DNA of 64,000 nucleotides from NCBI RefSeq assembly GCF_007856155.1, contig NZ_CP042266.1, positions 7,812,001 to 7,876,000 of the forward strand, given 5' to 3'. The position numbers were made by a program, and so were the translations under genes. The notes under the pieces are model-generated. The model did no database searches. It was not told the origin of the DNA and was given only the letters and a program-made list of their open reading frames with translations. This DNA is from Streptomyces qinzhouensis (GTDB lineage: Bacteria > Actinomycetota > Actinomycetes > Streptomycetales > Streptomycetaceae). Of the stretch, positions 31,201 to 40,569 are shown in pieces; within the stretch, counting starts at the first letter, position 1; each line of letters starts with the position of its first letter.

Positions 31201-34167
31201 CAGTTCGACGAGGGCGGCGCCGGGCAGGACCGGCGTACCCGCCACCGTGTGGTCGGCCAGCCAGGGCAGGGCCCCGGGCGTCAGCCGGCCGGTGAACACC
31301 TGACGTCCGCCGTCGGCCAGCGACAGTTCGCCGCGCAGCAGCGGATGGCCGGCACTGCGCAGACCCGCGGCGGCGAGGTCCGCGGGCTCGTCGGCCTCCA
31401 GCCAGTAGGACGCACGCTGGAAGGGGTATGTCGGCAGGGGCGCCGGAGGGCCCTCCACGCGGGGCGGAGCGGGGGACGCCGGGACGAGAGCGGCCAGGTC
31501 GACGGGCACACCGCTCGTGTGCAGCCCGGCGGCCGCCGTCACCGCCGCCGTCGGCTCCGGAAGGCGTCGGTCGAGCAGAGCGGCCGGTACGGCCGTGTCA
31601 CCCACCGCGGCGGCGGCGAGCGCCGTCAGCGTGTTGTCCGGGCCCAGCTCGACGTATGCGGTCACCCCGTCCTCCCGCAGGGCCGTGACCGCCTGGTGGA
31701 ACCGGACCGTCTCCCGGGCCTGCCGGACCCAGTAGTCGGGCGACGCGAGTTCCTCGAAGGCCGCCGGCCGGCCGGTGAGGGTGGAGACCAGGGGAACGAC
31801 GGGCGGCCGGAACCGTATCTCCGCCGCCACGGCGCGCAGTTCGGCCAGGACCGGATCCATCAGCGCGGAGTGGAAGGCCCGGGTGACAGCCAGTCGGCGG
31901 GTCCGGTGCCCCGACTCCTCCAGACGGCGCGCGAATGCCTCGACGGCGGACTCGTCGCCGGACACCACGGTCGCCTCGGCGCCGTTCACGGCCGCCGGCC
32001 AGACCCGGCCCGCCCACGACCCCTCGTCGAGGAGCGCGGCCACCTCCGCCTCCCCGGCGCGCACGGAGAGCATGGCGCCGCCCGCGGGAAGCTCCTCCAT
32101 CAGCCTGCCGCGGGCCGCGACCAGCGCACAGGCGTCGTCGAGGTCGAGGACCCCGGCGGCATGGGCCGCGGCGATCTCCCCGACCGAGTGGCCCGCCACC
32201 CGGTCCGGCCGGACACCCCACGCGCCCAGCAGGCGGTGGAGCGCGGTCTGGAGGGCGAAGAGGGCGGGCTGGGCGTACCGGGTGTGGTGGATGAGGGGGT
32301 CGTCGCCGGGGTCGTCGGTGAACATCACCTCTTGGAGGGGCCGGGGGAGGTGGGGGTCGAGACGTCGGCAGATGTCGTCGAGGGCGTCGGCGAAGACGGG
32401 GAAGGCGGCGTGCAGTTCACGTCCCATACCGGGGCGCTGACTCCCCTGGCCCGAGAACAGGAACGCGACCCGGTGCTCACCCGCGCGGGCCGTGCCGCGC
32501 ACCGTCCCCGGCACCCGCTCCCCGCGGGCCAGGGCGTCCAGCCCCGCGCCGATCTCCTGCCGGGTCCCGCCGACGACGGCCGCGCGGTGCGCGAACGACG
32601 GACGGGTCGCCGCCAGCGCATGGGCGACAGCGGCCGGGTCCGGTTCGGGGCGGGCGTCGAGATGGGCCCGGAGCCGGACGGCCTGGGCCCGCAGGGCCGG
32701 TTCGGTACGGGCGCTGAGCAGCCACGGTACGGGCACATCGGTCCGGGTCGGCTCAAGGTCCGCCGGGTCCGGGGTGTCCGTCGGCGCGGGGGGCTGTTCG
32801 ACGATGAGATGGGCGTTGGTGCCGCTGATGCCGAAGGAGGAGACGGCGGCGCGTCGGGGCCGGCCGGTTTCGGGCCAGGGGCGGGTGGTGGTGAGGAGCT
32901 GGAGGGAGTCGTCCCAGGGGGAGTGCGGGGTGGGTGCGTCGATATGGAGGGTTCTGGGCAGCTCCCCGTACTCCATCGCTGTGATCATTTTGATGAGGCT
33001 TGCGATGCCCGCGGCGGCCTGGGTGTGGCCGATGTTGGATTTGATGCTGCCGAGGTAGAGGGGCTGTCCGGTGGGGCGGTTGGTGCCGTAGATGTGGTGG
33101 AGGGCCTGGGCCTCGATGGGGTCGCCCAGCGTCGTACCGGTGCCATGAGCCTCGACCGCGTCGATATCCGCGGGCGCCAGCCCCGCACTCTCCAGCGCCT
33201 GCTGAATCACCCGCTGCTGCGAGGGGCCGTTGGGCGCGGTCAGCTGACTGCTGGCGCCGTCCTGGTTGACCGCGGACCCCCGGATCACCGCCAGGACCGG
33301 ATGCCCGTTCCCGCGGGCGTCCGACAGCTTCTCCAGCACCACCATGCCGACGCCCTCCGCCCAGCCGGTGCCGTCGGCGGCCGCCGCGAACGGCTTGCAC
33401 CGCCCGTCGGGCGCCAGACCGCGCTGCCGGCTGAACTCGACGAAGGTGTTCGGGGTCGCCATGACGGTGACACCACCGGCCAGCGCCAGAGCGCATTCGC
33501 CGTGCCGCAGCGCCTGGGCCGCGAGATGGATCGCGACCAGCGACGACGAACAGGCCGTGTCCACGGTGACCGCCGGGCCTTCCAGACCGAGCGTGTAGGC
33601 CACCCGGCCCGAGGCGATACTGCCCGCGCTGCCGGCACCGATGTACCCCTCGAAGCCCTGCGGGGGCCGGGTGATCCGGGAGGCGTAGTCGTTGTACATC
33701 ACCCCGGCGAAGACTCCGGTACGGCTGCCGCGCAGCGCCGCCGGGTTGATGCCGGCGCGTTCGATCGCCTCCCAGGAGGTCTCCAGAAGCAGCCGCTGCT
33801 GCGGGTCGGTGGCCAGGGCCTCGCGCGGGCTCATCCCGAAGAACTCGGCGTCGAAACGGTGCGCGTCGTAGAGGAAACCGCCCTCCCGGGTATAGGAGGT
33901 GCCCGGATGGTCGGGGTCGGGATGGTAGAGCGCGTCGAGGTCCCAGCCGCGGTCGGTGGGGAAACCGCCGACCGCGTCCACCTCGTCGTGCACCAACTGC
34001 CACAGCGCCTCGGGGGAGTCCACCCCACCCGGATACCGGCAGCCGATACCGACGACCGCGATCGGTTCATGACGCTCGGACTCGTACTCCCGCAGGCGCC
34101 GGCGGGCCTGGTGGAGATCGGCGGTCACCCGCTTGAGGTAGTCGCGGAGCTTGTCCTCGTTGGCCAT
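22231..34167 (-). CDS. Type I PKS A: two modules, KS-AT-DH-KR-ACP-KS-AT-DH-ER-KR-ACP
   Basis: 3978 residues. An N-terminal docking coiled coil ([20 protein letters not shown]) implies an upstream PKS partner not in this window.
Module 1: KS Cys near 204; AT GHSVG near 660 and RAFH near 763 (malonyl-CoA); [12 protein letters not shown] near 975; KR GGTGTLG near 1427 with LDD and Tyr; ACP GFDSL near 1730. It should give an enoyl unit.
Module 2: KS Cys near 1967; AT GHSQG near 2421 and YASH near 2525 (methylmalonyl-CoA); DH His near 2727; ER with [10 protein letters not shown] near 3345; KR GGTGTLG near 3530 with LSD instead of LDD; ACP GFDSL near 3842. It should give a fully reduced methyl-branched unit.
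No loading domain is present. Its DH1-KR1 boundary is the source of most fragments in the mosaic at 49839-50063. Confidence 0.95.
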   Translation of the reverse strand: MANEDKLRDYLKRVTADLHQARRRLREYESERHEPIAVVGIGCRYPGGVDSPEALWQLVHDEVDAVGGFPTDRGWDLDALYHPDPDHPGTSYTREGGFLYDAHRFDAEFFGMSPREALATDPQQRLLLETSWEAIERAGINPAALRGSRTGVFAGVMYNDYASRITRPPQGFEGYIGAGSAGSIASGRVAYTLGLEGPAVTVDTACSSSLVAIHLAAQALRHGECALALAGGVTVMATPNTFVEFSRQRGLAPDGRCKPFAAAADGTGWAEGVGMVVLEKLSDARGNGHPVLAVIRGSAVNQDGASSQLTAPNGPSQQRVIQQALESAGLAPADIDAVEAHGTGTTLGDPIEAQALHHIYGTNRPTGQPLYLGSIKSNIGHTQAAAGIASLIKMITAMEYGELPRTLHIDAPTPHSPWDDSLQLLTTTRPWPETGRPRRAAVSSFGISGTNAHLIVEQPPAPTDTPDPADLEPTRTDVPVPWLLSARTEPALRAQAVRLRAHLDARPEPDPAAVAHALAATRPSFAHRAAVVGGTRQEIGAGLDALARGERVPGTVRGTARAGEHRVAFLFSGQGSQRPGMGRELHAAFPVFADALDDICRRLDPHLPRPLQEVMFTDDPGDDPLIHHTRYAQPALFALQTALHRLLGAWGVRPDRVAGHSVGEIAAAHAAGVLDLDDACALVAARGRLMEELPAGGAMLSVRAGEAEVAALLDEGSWAGRVWPAAVNGAEATVVSGDESAVEAFARRLEESGHRTRRLAVTRAFHSALMDPVLAELRAVAAEIRFRPPVVPLVSTLTGRPAAFEELASPDYWVRQARETVRFHQAVTALREDGVTAYVELGPDNTLTALAAAAVGDTAVPAALLDRRLPEPTAAVTAAAGLHTSGVPVDLAALVPASPAPPRVEGPPAPLPTYPFQRASYWLEADEPADLAAAGLRSAGHPLLRGELSLADGGRQVFTGRLTPGALPWLADHTVAGTPVLPGAALVELALHAGDRVGCGTVEELVLEAPLAVPDEGCLIQLLLEPADGKGHRAFTVHAHTDGDDAPWERHATGTLAPAGAPPPGTDTDLTVWPPRDAVPVDVSGLYERLPERGHGYGPSFRGLRAVWRSGSTLWAEIRLPEEARDRAGRFALHPALLDAALHPLFLDDTARGAGEERPDRVRLPFSWSGVTLRADGATALRVRVRPGADGDGTWALDLADGEGRPVAEVASLALHDVPVERITAGPGSAAPLYEVRWPSLDGVPEAGGPAPVVADPGVLAGAPPGVPLPDLVVAVPTAPVASAVSAGPGGADVPGRVRAAVGRMLAFVGEWLADDRRGDSTLTLLTRVAVRTGHEAPGTGTDLASAPLWGMLRSVQSEHPGRIVLVDDDGTPASRAVLGAALRSGEPQIALRNGTVRVPRLARTAPAAQGTGPVFDPERTVLITGGTGTLGSLLARHLVTKHGVRHLLLASRSGPAAAGAGELLAELTALGADTVLTACDTADPDALATLLRDQSARRPLGAVIHTAGVLDDGVFESLTPERIDTVLRAKADSAWQLHELTADAGLTAFVLFSSLAGVLGGAGQAGYAAANTFLDALAAERRSAGLPGTSLAWGPWAERSAMTGGLSEADRQRARRSGVLPLPTGTALALFDAALSADVPLAVPVRLDLAALRAAPPGTGGPLLRGLLGAGRRRTAASGAPAAALTPLNPAERTTALLDLVRGQVAEVLGHTDAQGIDTERALNELGFDSLTALELRNRLNEATGLQLPTTVVFDRPTVAALAAELADRLSGAPSAAAGSGGPAAARLPVDDEPIVVVGIGCRYPGGVDSPEALWRLVSEGVDAIGAFPTDRGWDTERLYDPDPDRSGHTYVREGGFLYDAHRFDAEFFGMSPREALATDPQQRLLLETSWEAIERAGINPAALRGSRTGVFAGVMYNDYASRMLFPASTPEEVEGYLGYGSAGSVASGRVAYALGLEGPAVSVDTACSSSLVAIHLAAQALRNGECALALAGGVTVMATPATFIEFSRQRGLAPDGRCKPFAAAADGTGWGEGVGVVVLERLSDARRNGHPVLAVIRGSAINQDGASNGLTSPNGPAQERVIQQALDSGGLTYTDIDAVEAHGTGTTLGDPIEAQALHHTYGTNRPTGQPVYLGSIKSNIGHTQAAAGIASLIKMIMAMRYGHLPQTLHIDAPTPHSPWDDSLQLLTAARPWPETGRPRRAAVSSFGISGTNAHLIVEQPSAATDTADPVDLEPTRTDGESTAVPWMFSAQSEGALRELAVRLQTMLADDPDTDIAAAGRSLALTRAQLPHRAVVVGGNRAELLTGLGVVGRGGEAVNVVRGTAAASRPPTVFVFPGQGSQWPGMARELLHTQPVFAEHLTACHHALAPHTDWSLLDLINTTDTAPDLDRTDVVQPALFAVMVSLARLWQHHGVHPDAVIGHSQGEIAAAHIAGALTLHDAAKIAALRSKALITLAGTGGMASVPLPADEVEERLRPYGEALCIAATNSPVSTVVSGDAGAVADFVAACRTDGVRARTIPVDYASHSPHVDAIRDELLELLAGVVPEHPTIPFYSTLTTTQITPTTPLNPTYWYDNLRHPVHFHQTLTHLTTHHPNQPLHTIEISPHPILTPTITDTHPTTTTTHTLHRNHPNHTTYLTNLAHTWTHGTPTTWHPTTNTDANTATPHTPLPTYPFQHHTYWLTPTPPTTPTTPTTQPNPHPILTTKTTLATDHHLYTGTITPHTHPWTTHHTILNTPLLPGTTHLELAHHIGTQHHTPHITELTLHTPTPTHPHQPTHLQAHLTPPNPQNQRTLTIHTTPNPHTTPWTHHATATLTPTPTTTPPPTPPTTWPPPHTTPLNLTHHYPTLHTHGYTYGPTLQGLTQAHQHPNGTLYAHTQQHPTTHTTPHHHTLHPTLLDTTLHLLPLSGPEPDPELIRIPFAWKNVRFFATGVTEVRVQCVPRDEDSVELWLTDTSGAPVLYAEELSVRTVSRARLARTLGAPDTGNGLYRLGWEALSSAGGTVRARRCAVIGPADRGEPLRQALASSGGRVEVYEDLAGLAGALNAGAPVPDAVLALPAPVPVSEAGSVPDTVRALAHRTLELVQGWAADDRLAGATLAVTTAGAVTARPGETVTDLGEAALWGLLRSAQAEHPGAFALLDLDGSGESLRALPAAVSAIRDADEPQLAVREGAVFVPRLAPAGDDSTLTVPEGPDPWVLDARPRGTLENLALLPSATAGADLEPGQIRVSVRAAGLNFRDVLIALDMYPGNAPIGSEAAGVVREVGAEVTDLRPGDRVFGLFPGGVGPVAVTDRRLVARIPEGWSFPRAAVVPVVYLTAYYGLADLAGLGAGESVLIHAAAGGVGLAAIQLAHHWGAEVYGTASRGKWDLLRRAGLPPERIASSRDTEFADAFLSATGGRGVDVVLNSLAGEFVDASLRLLPRGGRFIEMGKLDVRDAAETARHSPGVRYRQFDMVEAGPERIRNMLAEILALFDTGALRPLPVTAWHAASALEAFRHLGQARHVGKVALRVPRPLDPEGTVLITGGTGTLGSLLARHLVTEHHITHLHLVSRGGPHSPAAEALRAELTRLGATVTITACDTADPHALGNLLDTIPTDHPLTAVVHAAGTLSDATVTSMTGEQLDSVLRSKVDAAWNLHELTAGADLAAFVLFSSAAGTLGGPGQANYAAGNAFLDALAGQRHRAGLPASSVVWGLWEDASGMTGHLTEGDVRRLSRGGLRPLSSAEGLALFDAALGSAEPVTVAAGFDTAALAAPDGGSGVPVVLRSLVRTGPAAAPVAGARSGPAPGTGPSLSERLTGLTEAEADDVVLELIREQVAVVLGHRGPDAVAADEAFKDLGFDSLTAVELRNRLSAATGLPLASTLVFDHPTPQILAGHVRSRVASAAAEGAVRKAGAPVLAEIDGLARTLSALASEYSQHSEESESSEDPDGVADRLRRLLRDWEERTRPAERADDLSSASDDDLFDALDHEFGPA
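23336..23604. repeat. Inter-module repeat R5, copy in PKS A module 2
   Basis: Partner of 12498-12766. The codons just beyond it change LDD to LSD. Confidence 0.8.
25444..26541. repeat. Inter-module repeat R1, copy in PKS A module 2
   Basis: Partner of 13661-14758. Sequence on both sides differs sharply from the PKS C copy, so the ends are abrupt, as expected for gene conversion or recent duplication. Confidence 0.9.
26824..27226. repeat. Inter-module repeat R2, copy in PKS A module 2
   Basis: Partner of 15038-15440. Confidence 0.85.
32071..32454. repeat. Inter-module repeat R6, copy in PKS A module 1
   Basis: Partner of 9277-9660. Confidence 0.8.
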
Positions 34168-34448
34168 ACGGACTCTGCCCTCCGGATCGGGGAAGCATCG
34201 GCGCTGCCCTCGAGAAATGGGGGCGGCCGGGGCGGGAGGAACGGCGGCCCGCGACGGGAGCGACGGTGCACCCGGGGCCGCATGACCACCCTCGTGTCCT
34301 GGGCCAACGCTCCTCTAAAGAACGGCTACCGCCTTGGCTAGGCCCGCGCCGTACCGCTGCCCGCCGGGGCAGCCGGGCGCACAGGGGTGTGCGGCCCGGC
34401 CGTCGTCGGCGCGGGCCGTGAGAGACGTGGGTACGCGCTCCCGCCGGG
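34168..34448. other. PKS upstream region, no gene seen
   Basis: The 281 bases between the hydrolase stop and the PKS A start hold a GGAGG-type site before the PKS ATG and an AT-richer patch at about 34312-34340. It is the only sizeable gap on the minus strand between the tetronate-type genes and the PKS genes, so a PKS promoter could lie here. I see no clear -35/-10 pair. Confidence 0.4.
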
Positions 34449-35612
34449 TCAGCGTGCCCGTGCCGTCCACCGGTTGCGGAGCCGTGCCGTACGCCAGAGC
34501 GCCGAGACGGCGGCCCGCCGGGCGCTCCGCTCGCCGCGCATCCGCAGCAGCGACAGGATCATCCACAACGGTGTCTCCGCGGCGTGCCGTGGCGAGCCGT
34601 GCACATCGTCGTTCTCCACCACGTCGAGCCGCCGTACCCGACGCCTCAGCAGCTCCGCCTCGCCGGGCGGCACGATCTCGTCACGGCGGCTCACCAGATA
34701 GCTCACCGGAATGTCCAGCGCCGCCAGTTCGGCATCGGACAGGGCCCAGTCCCGCAGCCGCCCGGGCACCTCGGCGGGGGCCAGACCGGTCAGATGCGCC
34801 AGGGTGTTCACGGTGACGGCCGGTACCGTCCCGCCGGGCAGGGCCTCGGTGAAGAACCGCCGGACCGGTGCCCCCGCGGTCACCACCCCGCGCAGCCGCC
34901 CGTCGTCGAGGGCGCAGCGCAGTGCGAGATGGCCGCTGAAGCTGAGCGCCACCGCGTACGTGCGGTCGACCTGCGCCCGGCCGGTCACGGAGTCCAGCAC
35001 CCGGGAGAAAAAGGCCGGGCTCTTCGGCCCGTACACCAGGGTGTTCCCGCCCGCCCCGGGGAGTTCGGTGACCACTCCGGCCATCCCGAGCCGTGCCACC
35101 CGGGTCAGTACCGGCGCCCACTGCTCCTTGGTGCTGACGATGCCGCCGGTGAACAGCAGCAGCGGCCGGGGCTCCCGGGCGGAGAGCCCGGCGGTCCAGC
35201 AGTGGACCGTGCCGCCGGGGAGTTCGACGGAGTGCGGTTCGATGGGGGTGCCGTCGCGCCGCCAGCTGTCGAACGCCGCTGTGGCACGCTCCAGGGCGCG
35301 GGCCCGGGCCGGGCCGTCGACGTACGGGAAGCGGGCCATGGTGAAGGCGCGGCAGGCGTCCAGCGGTTGCCCTGCGGCCTCCGCCGACTCACCGGCGCGG
35401 AACCATTCGTACGCCCAGGATCCGGGCCCTTCCGGATCGTCGGTCCGGATCCGGTCCATGACGCCGGTGTAGACCGCGGGCGGGATCCGCTGCGCCTTGG
35501 CGTGGACCGCGACGTACTGCTTCAGCTCCGTGAGGTCGTTGGCGGGCGGTGGTACGGGCCGGGTGCCCGGTACGGGCGTGCCGTCGGCCGGATCGGTGCG
35601 CTGCTCGTCCAC
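34449..35612 (-). CDS. Alpha/beta hydrolase, FrsA-like, tetronate elimination type
   Basis: Alpha/beta hydrolase fold, 387 residues from the GTG at 35612 (GGAG six bases upstream), starting 19 bases after the acyltransferase stop. The core begins near LLLFTGGIVSTKEQW (about 151-165), typical of FrsA-like esterases. The nucleophile elbow is ALSFSGHLA (Ser224), an altered GxSxG in which both Gly positions are replaced. A late Asp (VSRRDEIVPP) and His (DDVHGSPRH) could complete the triad. In tetronate pathways a protein of this kind (Agg5, AbyA5) removes acetate from the acetylated hydroxymethyl tetronate to make the exocyclic double bond. The neighbouring E2-like and KAS III genes support that role here. 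It could also be a plain esterase. Confidence 0.75.
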   Translation of the reverse strand: MDEQRTDPADGTPVPGTRPVPPPANDLTELKQYVAVHAKAQRIPPAVYTGVMDRIRTDDPEGPGSWAYEWFRAGESAEAAGQPLDACRAFTMARFPYVDGPARARALERATAAFDSWRRDGTPIEPHSVELPGGTVHCWTAGLSAREPRPLLLFTGGIVSTKEQWAPVLTRVARLGMAGVVTELPGAGGNTLVYGPKSPAFFSRVLDSVTGRAQVDRTYAVALSFSGHLALRCALDDGRLRGVVTAGAPVRRFFTEALPGGTVPAVTVNTLAHLTGLAPAEVPGRLRDWALSDAELAALDIPVSYLVSRRDEIVPPGEAELLRRRVRRLDVVENDDVHGSPRHAAETPLWMILSLLRMRGERSARRAAVSALWRTARLRNRWTARAR

Positions 35613-35631
35613 GCTCTGCTCCCGGGTGTCG

Positions 35632-36528
35632 TCAGGGCCGGTCCGGCCGGGCGGCCGGGGCTTCGGCGGTGACCGGGCCGGCCGCGCCGCTTCCGGGGGC
35701 CTGCCCACCGGCGTCCGCCGGGTCCGTCGCCGCTGCCGGGTCCGTCGCGTTCGGCGCCGGATCCGCCGTCTCGTCCGGGGGGAACGCCTCCAGACCGTCC
35801 TTGACGGCGGCGAGCAGATCGGTCGCCTCGGCGCCGTCGATCACCCGATGGTCGAAGGTGAGGTTCAGCCGCAGCACCGGGGCCACGGTCACCGCCCCGT
35901 CGCGGACCACCGGCCGGTCCAGGATCCGCCCCACCCCGAGGGTGACGGTGGTGCCCCCGACGGAGTGGAAGCCGTCGACCGGACCATGGCCCAGGGAGCT
36001 GACGGAGAAGGTGCCGGTACGCCGGTCCCGGCCGCGCAGCGGGCGGGTCGCCACGTGGTACGCCAGCGGCGCGACGAGCGCGGGCAGCCGGTGCAGCCTG
36101 CGGACCCCGGCGAACTCCGGCAACGTCTCGGGATCGCCGTCCCGGAACCGGTCGATCCGCCGCTGAATCGCGTCCAGCGTGGCCCGCTCCAGTTCGGGTA
36201 CGACGGTGGCCAGCACCACGCGCCGGCCGCCGAGCGTCCGGTCCAGCGCCAGTTTGCCCGCGACGGAGTCGTAGCGTGCCAGCCGCGGCCAGATCCGGCC
36301 CCGTACCGCCGCATTGGCCTCGGGCCGCTCGGCCAGGGCCCGGCCCGCCGCGTGGAGCACATAGGCGACGGGGGAGTAGCGGCGTCCGGCGGCCCGGGCC
36401 GCACGGCGGTGCCGCCGGACGGCGGTCATATCGACCTCGGTGTCCAGATGGACCGGGGCGAAGTCCCGGACGGCGTTGAGGAAGTAGACGGTATGGCGGC
36501 GCTCCCGCGCCACCCGGGTCACGGCCAT
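35632..36528 (-). CDS. Lipoyl-less 2-oxoacid dehydrogenase E2-type acyltransferase
   Basis: 298 residues holding only the E2 catalytic domain. There is no lipoyl domain and no E1-binding domain. The active-site motif FDHRVIDG (His227, Asp231) is intact, and FSVSSLG near 175-180 matches the E2 core. The C-terminal 50 residues are a Pro/Ala/Asp tail. Free-standing E2-like acyltransferases of this size occur in tetronate clusters (Agg4, AbyA4), where they acetylate the tetronate hydroxymethyl group before elimination. The ATG lies 4 bases after the KAS III stop, and its ribosome site overlaps that stop codon, so the pair is coupled. No E1 or E3 gene is nearby, which argues against a dehydrogenase complex. 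Confidence 0.85.
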   Translation of the reverse strand: MAVTRVARERRHTVYFLNAVRDFAPVHLDTEVDMTAVRRHRRAARAAGRRYSPVAYVLHAAGRALAERPEANAAVRGRIWPRLARYDSVAGKLALDRTLGGRRVVLATVVPELERATLDAIQRRIDRFRDGDPETLPEFAGVRRLHRLPALVAPLAYHVATRPLRGRDRRTGTFSVSSLGHGPVDGFHSVGGTTVTLGVGRILDRPVVRDGAVTVAPVLRLNLTFDHRVIDGAEATDLLAAVKDGLEAFPPDETADPAPNATDPAAATDPADAGGQAPGSGAAGPVTAEAPAARPDRP

Positions 36529-36532
36529 GACT

Positions 36533-37588
36533 TCACTCCCTCTCCAGGGCGAACCCGGATTTGATCCACTTGCTGGACTCGATGGCGATGCCCAGCGCGC
36601 GTTCGCCGGGCGCCATCAGCGGCAGCAGCTCTTCGAGTTGAAGGAACGGCAGGCCGTTGCCGTTGTTGCCGCTGCGGGTCACGCAGCTGATCTCCCGCGC
36701 CCCGCCGCCTCCGCCGAGGGCCGTCATGATCGTTCCGGTCATCCGGGTCGACAGCTGCGGCGGCAGCAGATAGTCCACATCCGGCGCCGCCCAGCCGAGA
36801 TCGGCGAGGAGTTCGCCGTACACCTCGACGGCCAGCTCCGGGACGAGCCGCTCGATGGCCTTGTAGTCCTCCGTCACCGACGGCCGGCCGCTGTCCCGGT
36901 CGTTGGGGCCGAACCAGGCCAGGGTCTGCCCCGGCTCCCGGCCGAGGCCGACCAGACGGGTACGGACCCGGCGCAGGGTCACCGCTCCGGGCACCGGCAG
37001 CGTGGTCAGGACCACCGCACCCGCGCCGTCCCCGAACAGCACCGCGTTGATCATCTCTTCGGGTGGCATCGTCCGCAGATCGGCCGTCAGATCGAAGGCC
37101 CTGGCGCAGACGTCGCCGCCGATCACCAGGGCGGTCCGGTGGTCTCCGGCGCGCAGCAGCTGCGCGGCCACGCTCATCGCCTGGAGGGCACCCGTACACC
37201 CGGACTGGAGCTGGAAGACGGGCAGATCGTCGATGCCCAGCCGGTCGGCGACGACACTGGCGGTGGTGGGCATCAGCAGATCGGGGGTCGCGGTGCCCAG
37301 CACCAGCAGGTCGACCGCACCGGGATCGAGCCCGGCGGCGTCGAGGGCCCGCCGCCCGGCGGACTCGCCGAGGTCCGCCAGGGTGCAGAGCGGTTCGTCG
37401 GTCTCCAGATCGATGGAGAGGTGCCGGGTGCGGGTTCCGATGAAGACGTCGACCCACTCCTGCCACGAGGGGCTCATGCCGAACCGGCGGGCGAGAGCGG
37501 CATTGTCCACCGGTGGCCCCGGCAGGGCCGTGGCCGCCGACAGAACGCGGACCTGCGGTTCACCGGACGTGGGGGCTGCGGACGGCAT
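36533..37588 (-). CDS. KAS III-like ketosynthase, tetronate offloading type
   Basis: Thiolase-fold enzyme, 351 residues from the ATG at 37588 (AGAGG seven bases upstream); a longer frame is low complexity. The nucleophile Cys131 lies in QLQSGCTGA and the Asn region SGNNGNG is near 306-312. The FabH HQAN motif is replaced by PPQLS near 276-280, so the usual His is gone. Simple fatty-acid initiation is therefore unlikely. In tetronate pathways KAS III-like proteins (RkD, Agg2, AbyA1) join the beta-ketoacyl chain to glyceryl-ACP and close the ring. The final PKS module here should give exactly such a beta-keto thioester. It heads the KAS III - E2 - hydrolase block. No glyceryl-ACP genes are present, so its second substrate is open. 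Confidence 0.8.
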   Translation of the reverse strand: MPSAAPTSGEPQVRVLSAATALPGPPVDNAALARRFGMSPSWQEWVDVFIGTRTRHLSIDLETDEPLCTLADLGESAGRRALDAAGLDPGAVDLLVLGTATPDLLMPTTASVVADRLGIDDLPVFQLQSGCTGALQAMSVAAQLLRAGDHRTALVIGGDVCARAFDLTADLRTMPPEEMINAVLFGDGAGAVVLTTLPVPGAVTLRRVRTRLVGLGREPGQTLAWFGPNDRDSGRPSVTEDYKAIERLVPELAVEVYGELLADLGWAAPDVDYLLPPQLSTRMTGTIMTALGGGGGAREISCVTRSGNNGNGLPFLQLEELLPLMAPGERALGIAIESSKWIKSGFALERE

Positions 37589-37763
37589 GGGTCGGCCTCT
37601 CTGGTCTGGTCGGACTCGGACGGGCTCGGACCGACTCGGTCGGGCCCGGTCGGACTCGAACGGGGTGGCGGCCGGCGGGAGACGCCCGGCGCCGGAAGCC
37701 CGCGGACGGACGGCGGCGGCCCCACCGGGACACGGACCCGGACACCCGGGGCCGCCGCCGGGC
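37589..37763. other. Short spacer with imperfect repeats
   Basis: 175 bases between the ABC ATPase stop and the KAS III start. About 37605-37665 holds repeated elements of the form cggactcgga/cgggctcgg. No gene and no confident terminator is seen. Confidence 0.4.
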
Positions 37764-39689
37764 TCACGGCCGGGCCTCGGCGCCGCCCGCCGGAACCGGG
37801 GGCCGGCCCGTCCCCGCCCCGCCCGGCTCCCGCCAGGCGCGCTCCGGCCGGGGTACGGCGTCCAGCAACTCCCGGGTGTAGGCGGCACGAGGCCGCAGCA
37901 GTACGTCGTCGGCCGTACCCTCCTCGACCACGGCGCCGTCCCGCATCACCAGCACCCGGTCGCTGAGGTGGTGGATCACCCCGATGTCGTGCGAGATGAA
38001 CACCATCGCCACCTCGGTCGACGCCTGGATGTCCGCGAACAGGTCGAGCACCTGAGCCTGCACGGAGACGTCCAGGGCCGATACGGGCTCGTCGCAGACC
38101 AGGACCGCGGGCTCGGGCGCCAGCGCCCGGGCGATGGCCGCCCGCTGGCGCTGGCCGCCGGAGAGATCGCGGGGACGGCGGTGCAGCACCGCATCGTCGA
38201 GGCCCACCAGATGCAGCACCTCCCGCACCCGCCGCTCGCGCTCCTTCGCATCGCCCGCCCGGCCGCCGCCCGGAGCGTCGAACGCCTCGCCGACCAGCTG
38301 CCGCACGGTCCAGCGGGGATCGAGCGCGCCGAAGGGGTCCTGGTGCACCAGCTGGATACGCCGCCGCCGGGTCCGGCGCCCGCGCTCCCGGACCCCGCTC
38401 CAGGGCTCGCCGAGGAACGTCACCCGGCCGCCGTCCGGTTCGAGCAGACCCATCAGGATCCGCGCCAGGGTGGTCTTGCCCGAGCCGGACTCGCCGACCA
38501 CGCCCAGCGTCTCACCGGCGGACAGGGTCAACGACACCTCCCGCACGGCCTGCCGCCGCCCTCCGCCGGGCACGGCGAAGGACGCGGTCAGCGCCTGTGC
38601 CGACAGCACCTCCGCCCGGCCGGTACCGACGGGGGCCGGGTACCGGGCGACGGTCACCGGCTCGGGCCACGGCTCGCCGGTGCGGGGGCAGCGGACCAGC
38701 GGACCGCCGTCGTCCCGCCGTACCAGCGGTGGTTCCTCGGTACGGCACCGCTCGACGGCGAGGGGGCAGCGGTCGGCGTATCCGCAGCCCCCGCCGGGGA
38801 CGGCGGGGGCCGCCGCGGGGTCCCGTACGGCGCGCGACGACAGCCGGGTGCCGCGAGTGCCGGATCCCGGCACCGCGTGCAGCAGATCCCGGGTGTACGG
38901 GTGGGCGGGGGAGCGCAGCACCTGCCGGGCCGGTCCCTCCTCGACGACCACACCGCGGTGCATGACCGCGATCCGGTCCGCCAAACCGGCCACCACCGCC
39001 AGATCATGACTGATCAGCAGCACCCCGGCGCCGTTGTCCCGGCGCTCGGCGAGCAGCTCCAGAATGCGGGCCTGCACGGTCGCGTCCAGGGCGGTGGTCG
39101 GCTCGTCGGCGACGATCAGTCCGGGACCGGCGGCCAGCGCCGCCGCGATCAGCGCGCGCTGCCGCAGACCGCCCGACAGCTGATGCGGATACTGCCGGGC
39201 CCGGGTCGCGGGCTCCGGCACGCCCACCTTCTCCAGCAGACCCACGGCCCGGCCGGGCCGGGCCCGGCGGTCGGCGAGCCGATGGGTGCGCAGCGCCTCC
39301 GTCACCTCGGCGCCCACCCGGCGCAGCGGGTCCAGCGACACCAGCGCGTCCTGCGGGACCAGGCCCGCGTGCCGGCCGCGCAGGGCCCGCCAGCCGCGCT
39401 CGTCCAGCTCCCGGACATCCCGGCCCGACAGTTCGTGCCGGTCCGCGGTCACCCGGGCCGCCGGTCCCGCGAGACCCAGCAGGGCGCGGCCGGTCACCGT
39501 CTTGCCCGAGCCCGACTCGCCGACCACGGCCAGACATTCCCCGGCCGCCAGCGTCAGGTCCACCCCGCGTACGGCCGCCACCGCCCGGGCCCCGCCGGAC
39601 CCGTCGCCGGGGCCCGGGAACGACACCCGCAGCCCGCGGACCACGAGCAGCGGGCCGTTCTCCCGCCGGTCCTCGTCAGTGCGTCCCAC
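37764..39689 (-). CDS. Fused double ABC ATPase of a peptide/nickel-type importer
   Basis: 641-residue cytoplasmic protein made of two OppD/OppF-like ATPase halves. Half one has Walker A GESGSGKT, LVPQDALVSLDP (Q loop), LSGGLRQRALIAAAL (signature) and DEPTTALD (Walker B). Half two repeats this as GESGSGKTTL, LVHQDPFGALDP, LSGGQRQRAAIARAL and DEPVSALD. Each half keeps an oligopeptide-type C-terminal extension; the first has a Cys-containing segment (GCGYADRCPLAVERC) typical of the family. The GTG start overlaps the permease gene by 14 bases. It powers the two permeases upstream. Confidence 0.93.
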   Translation of the reverse strand: MGRTDEDRRENGPLLVVRGLRVSFPGPGDGSGGARAVAAVRGVDLTLAAGECLAVVGESGSGKTVTGRALLGLAGPAARVTADRHELSGRDVRELDERGWRALRGRHAGLVPQDALVSLDPLRRVGAEVTEALRTHRLADRRARPGRAVGLLEKVGVPEPATRARQYPHQLSGGLRQRALIAAALAAGPGLIVADEPTTALDATVQARILELLAERRDNGAGVLLISHDLAVVAGLADRIAVMHRGVVVEEGPARQVLRSPAHPYTRDLLHAVPGSGTRGTRLSSRAVRDPAAAPAVPGGGCGYADRCPLAVERCRTEEPPLVRRDDGGPLVRCPRTGEPWPEPVTVARYPAPVGTGRAEVLSAQALTASFAVPGGGRRQAVREVSLTLSAGETLGVVGESGSGKTTLARILMGLLEPDGGRVTFLGEPWSGVRERGRRTRRRRIQLVHQDPFGALDPRWTVRQLVGEAFDAPGGGRAGDAKERERRVREVLHLVGLDDAVLHRRPRDLSGGQRQRAAIARALAPEPAVLVCDEPVSALDVSVQAQVLDLFADIQASTEVAMVFISHDIGVIHHLSDRVLVMRDGAVVEEGTADDVLLRPRAAYTRELLDAVPRPERAWREPGGAGTGRPPVPAGGAEARP

Positions 39690-40569
39690 GCGGACCCGTC
39701 CCTTCCACTCCGGCCCGGGCGGCGGCGCCCAGGGCGTGAATCGATGCCACCGTCAGCGTGATGAGCAGCCCGGGACAGACCGCGGCCGTCCAGGCGGCGT
39801 CCAGATAGTTCCGGCCGTCCGCGAGCATCGCCCCCCACTCGGGGGTCGGCGGCTGCGGGCCGAGGCCCAGGAAACTGAGGGCCGATCCGGCCAGGATCGC
39901 GGTGCCGACGTTCAGCGTCGCGAAGACCAGCAGCGGCGGCATCGCGTTCGGCAGCAGATGACGGCGGTAGACCACCGAGGGGCGCAGCCCCAGCCCCAGG
40001 GACGCCGTCACATAGTCGGCGTTCTTCACCGTCAGCGCCTGGGCCCGGGCCAGCCGGATGAAGCCCGGCGTCATGGACAGCCCGATCGCGATCGTCGCGT
40101 TCCGGGTGCCGGGGCCGAGCGTGGCCACGACCAGCAGCGCCAGCAGCAGCCCGGGGAAGGCCAGCAGCACATCGTTGACGCGCATGATCGTCTCGTCGAC
40201 GGCCCGGTGCGAGGTCGCCGCCAGTACCCCGAGGAGCGTGCCCGCGACCACGGCCAGCGCGGTGGCCCCGAGGCCCAGCAGCAACGACAGCCGGGTGCCG
40301 TGGACCAGCCGGCTGAACACATCCCGGCCCAGTTCGTCCGTGCCGAGGAGATGGGCGCCCGACGGCCCCCGGAGGGCTCCGATCGGATCCACCGCGTCGG
40401 GCGCGTGGGTGGCGAAGAGCCCCGGCCAGGCCGCGGCCAGACCCAGCAGGACCAGGAGGACCGCGGCGGCCGTGTATCCGGCGTACGAGAGCCGGATCCG
40501 GCGGCGGCCGCGCGCCGCGGCCGCGGTCTCTACGGCGGCGGGTCCGCTGCCGGTGATCGCGGTGGTCAC
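39676..40569 (-). CDS. ABC permease, DppC/OppC type
   Basis: 297-residue membrane protein with about six helices and the BPD_transp_1 coupling region (the EAA-like stretch reads ASLGLGLRPSVVYRRHLLPN). The N-terminal OppC_N-like segment contains LLGTDELGRDVFSRLVHG. Its GTG start overlaps the stop of the other permease by 4 bases. It partners the permease ending at 40566, the lipoprotein and the double ATPase. Confidence 0.92.
   Translation of the reverse strand: MTTAITGSGPAAVETAAAARGRRRIRLSYAGYTAAAVLLVLLGLAAAWPGLFATHAPDAVDPIGALRGPSGAHLLGTDELGRDVFSRLVHGTRLSLLLGLGATALAVVAGTLLGVLAATSHRAVDETIMRVNDVLLAFPGLLLALLVVATLGPGTRNATIAIGLSMTPGFIRLARAQALTVKNADYVTASLGLGLRPSVVYRRHLLPNAMPPLLVFATLNVGTAILAGSALSFLGLGPQPPTPEWGAMLADGRNYLDAAWTAAVCPGLLITLTVASIHALGAAARAGVEGTGPRGTH

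Noticed and set aside
35632..36528. E2 subunit of a genuine 2-oxoacid dehydrogenase complex
   Set aside because: There is no lipoyl or E1-binding domain and no E1 or E3 gene nearby; context fits a stand-alone acyltransferase.
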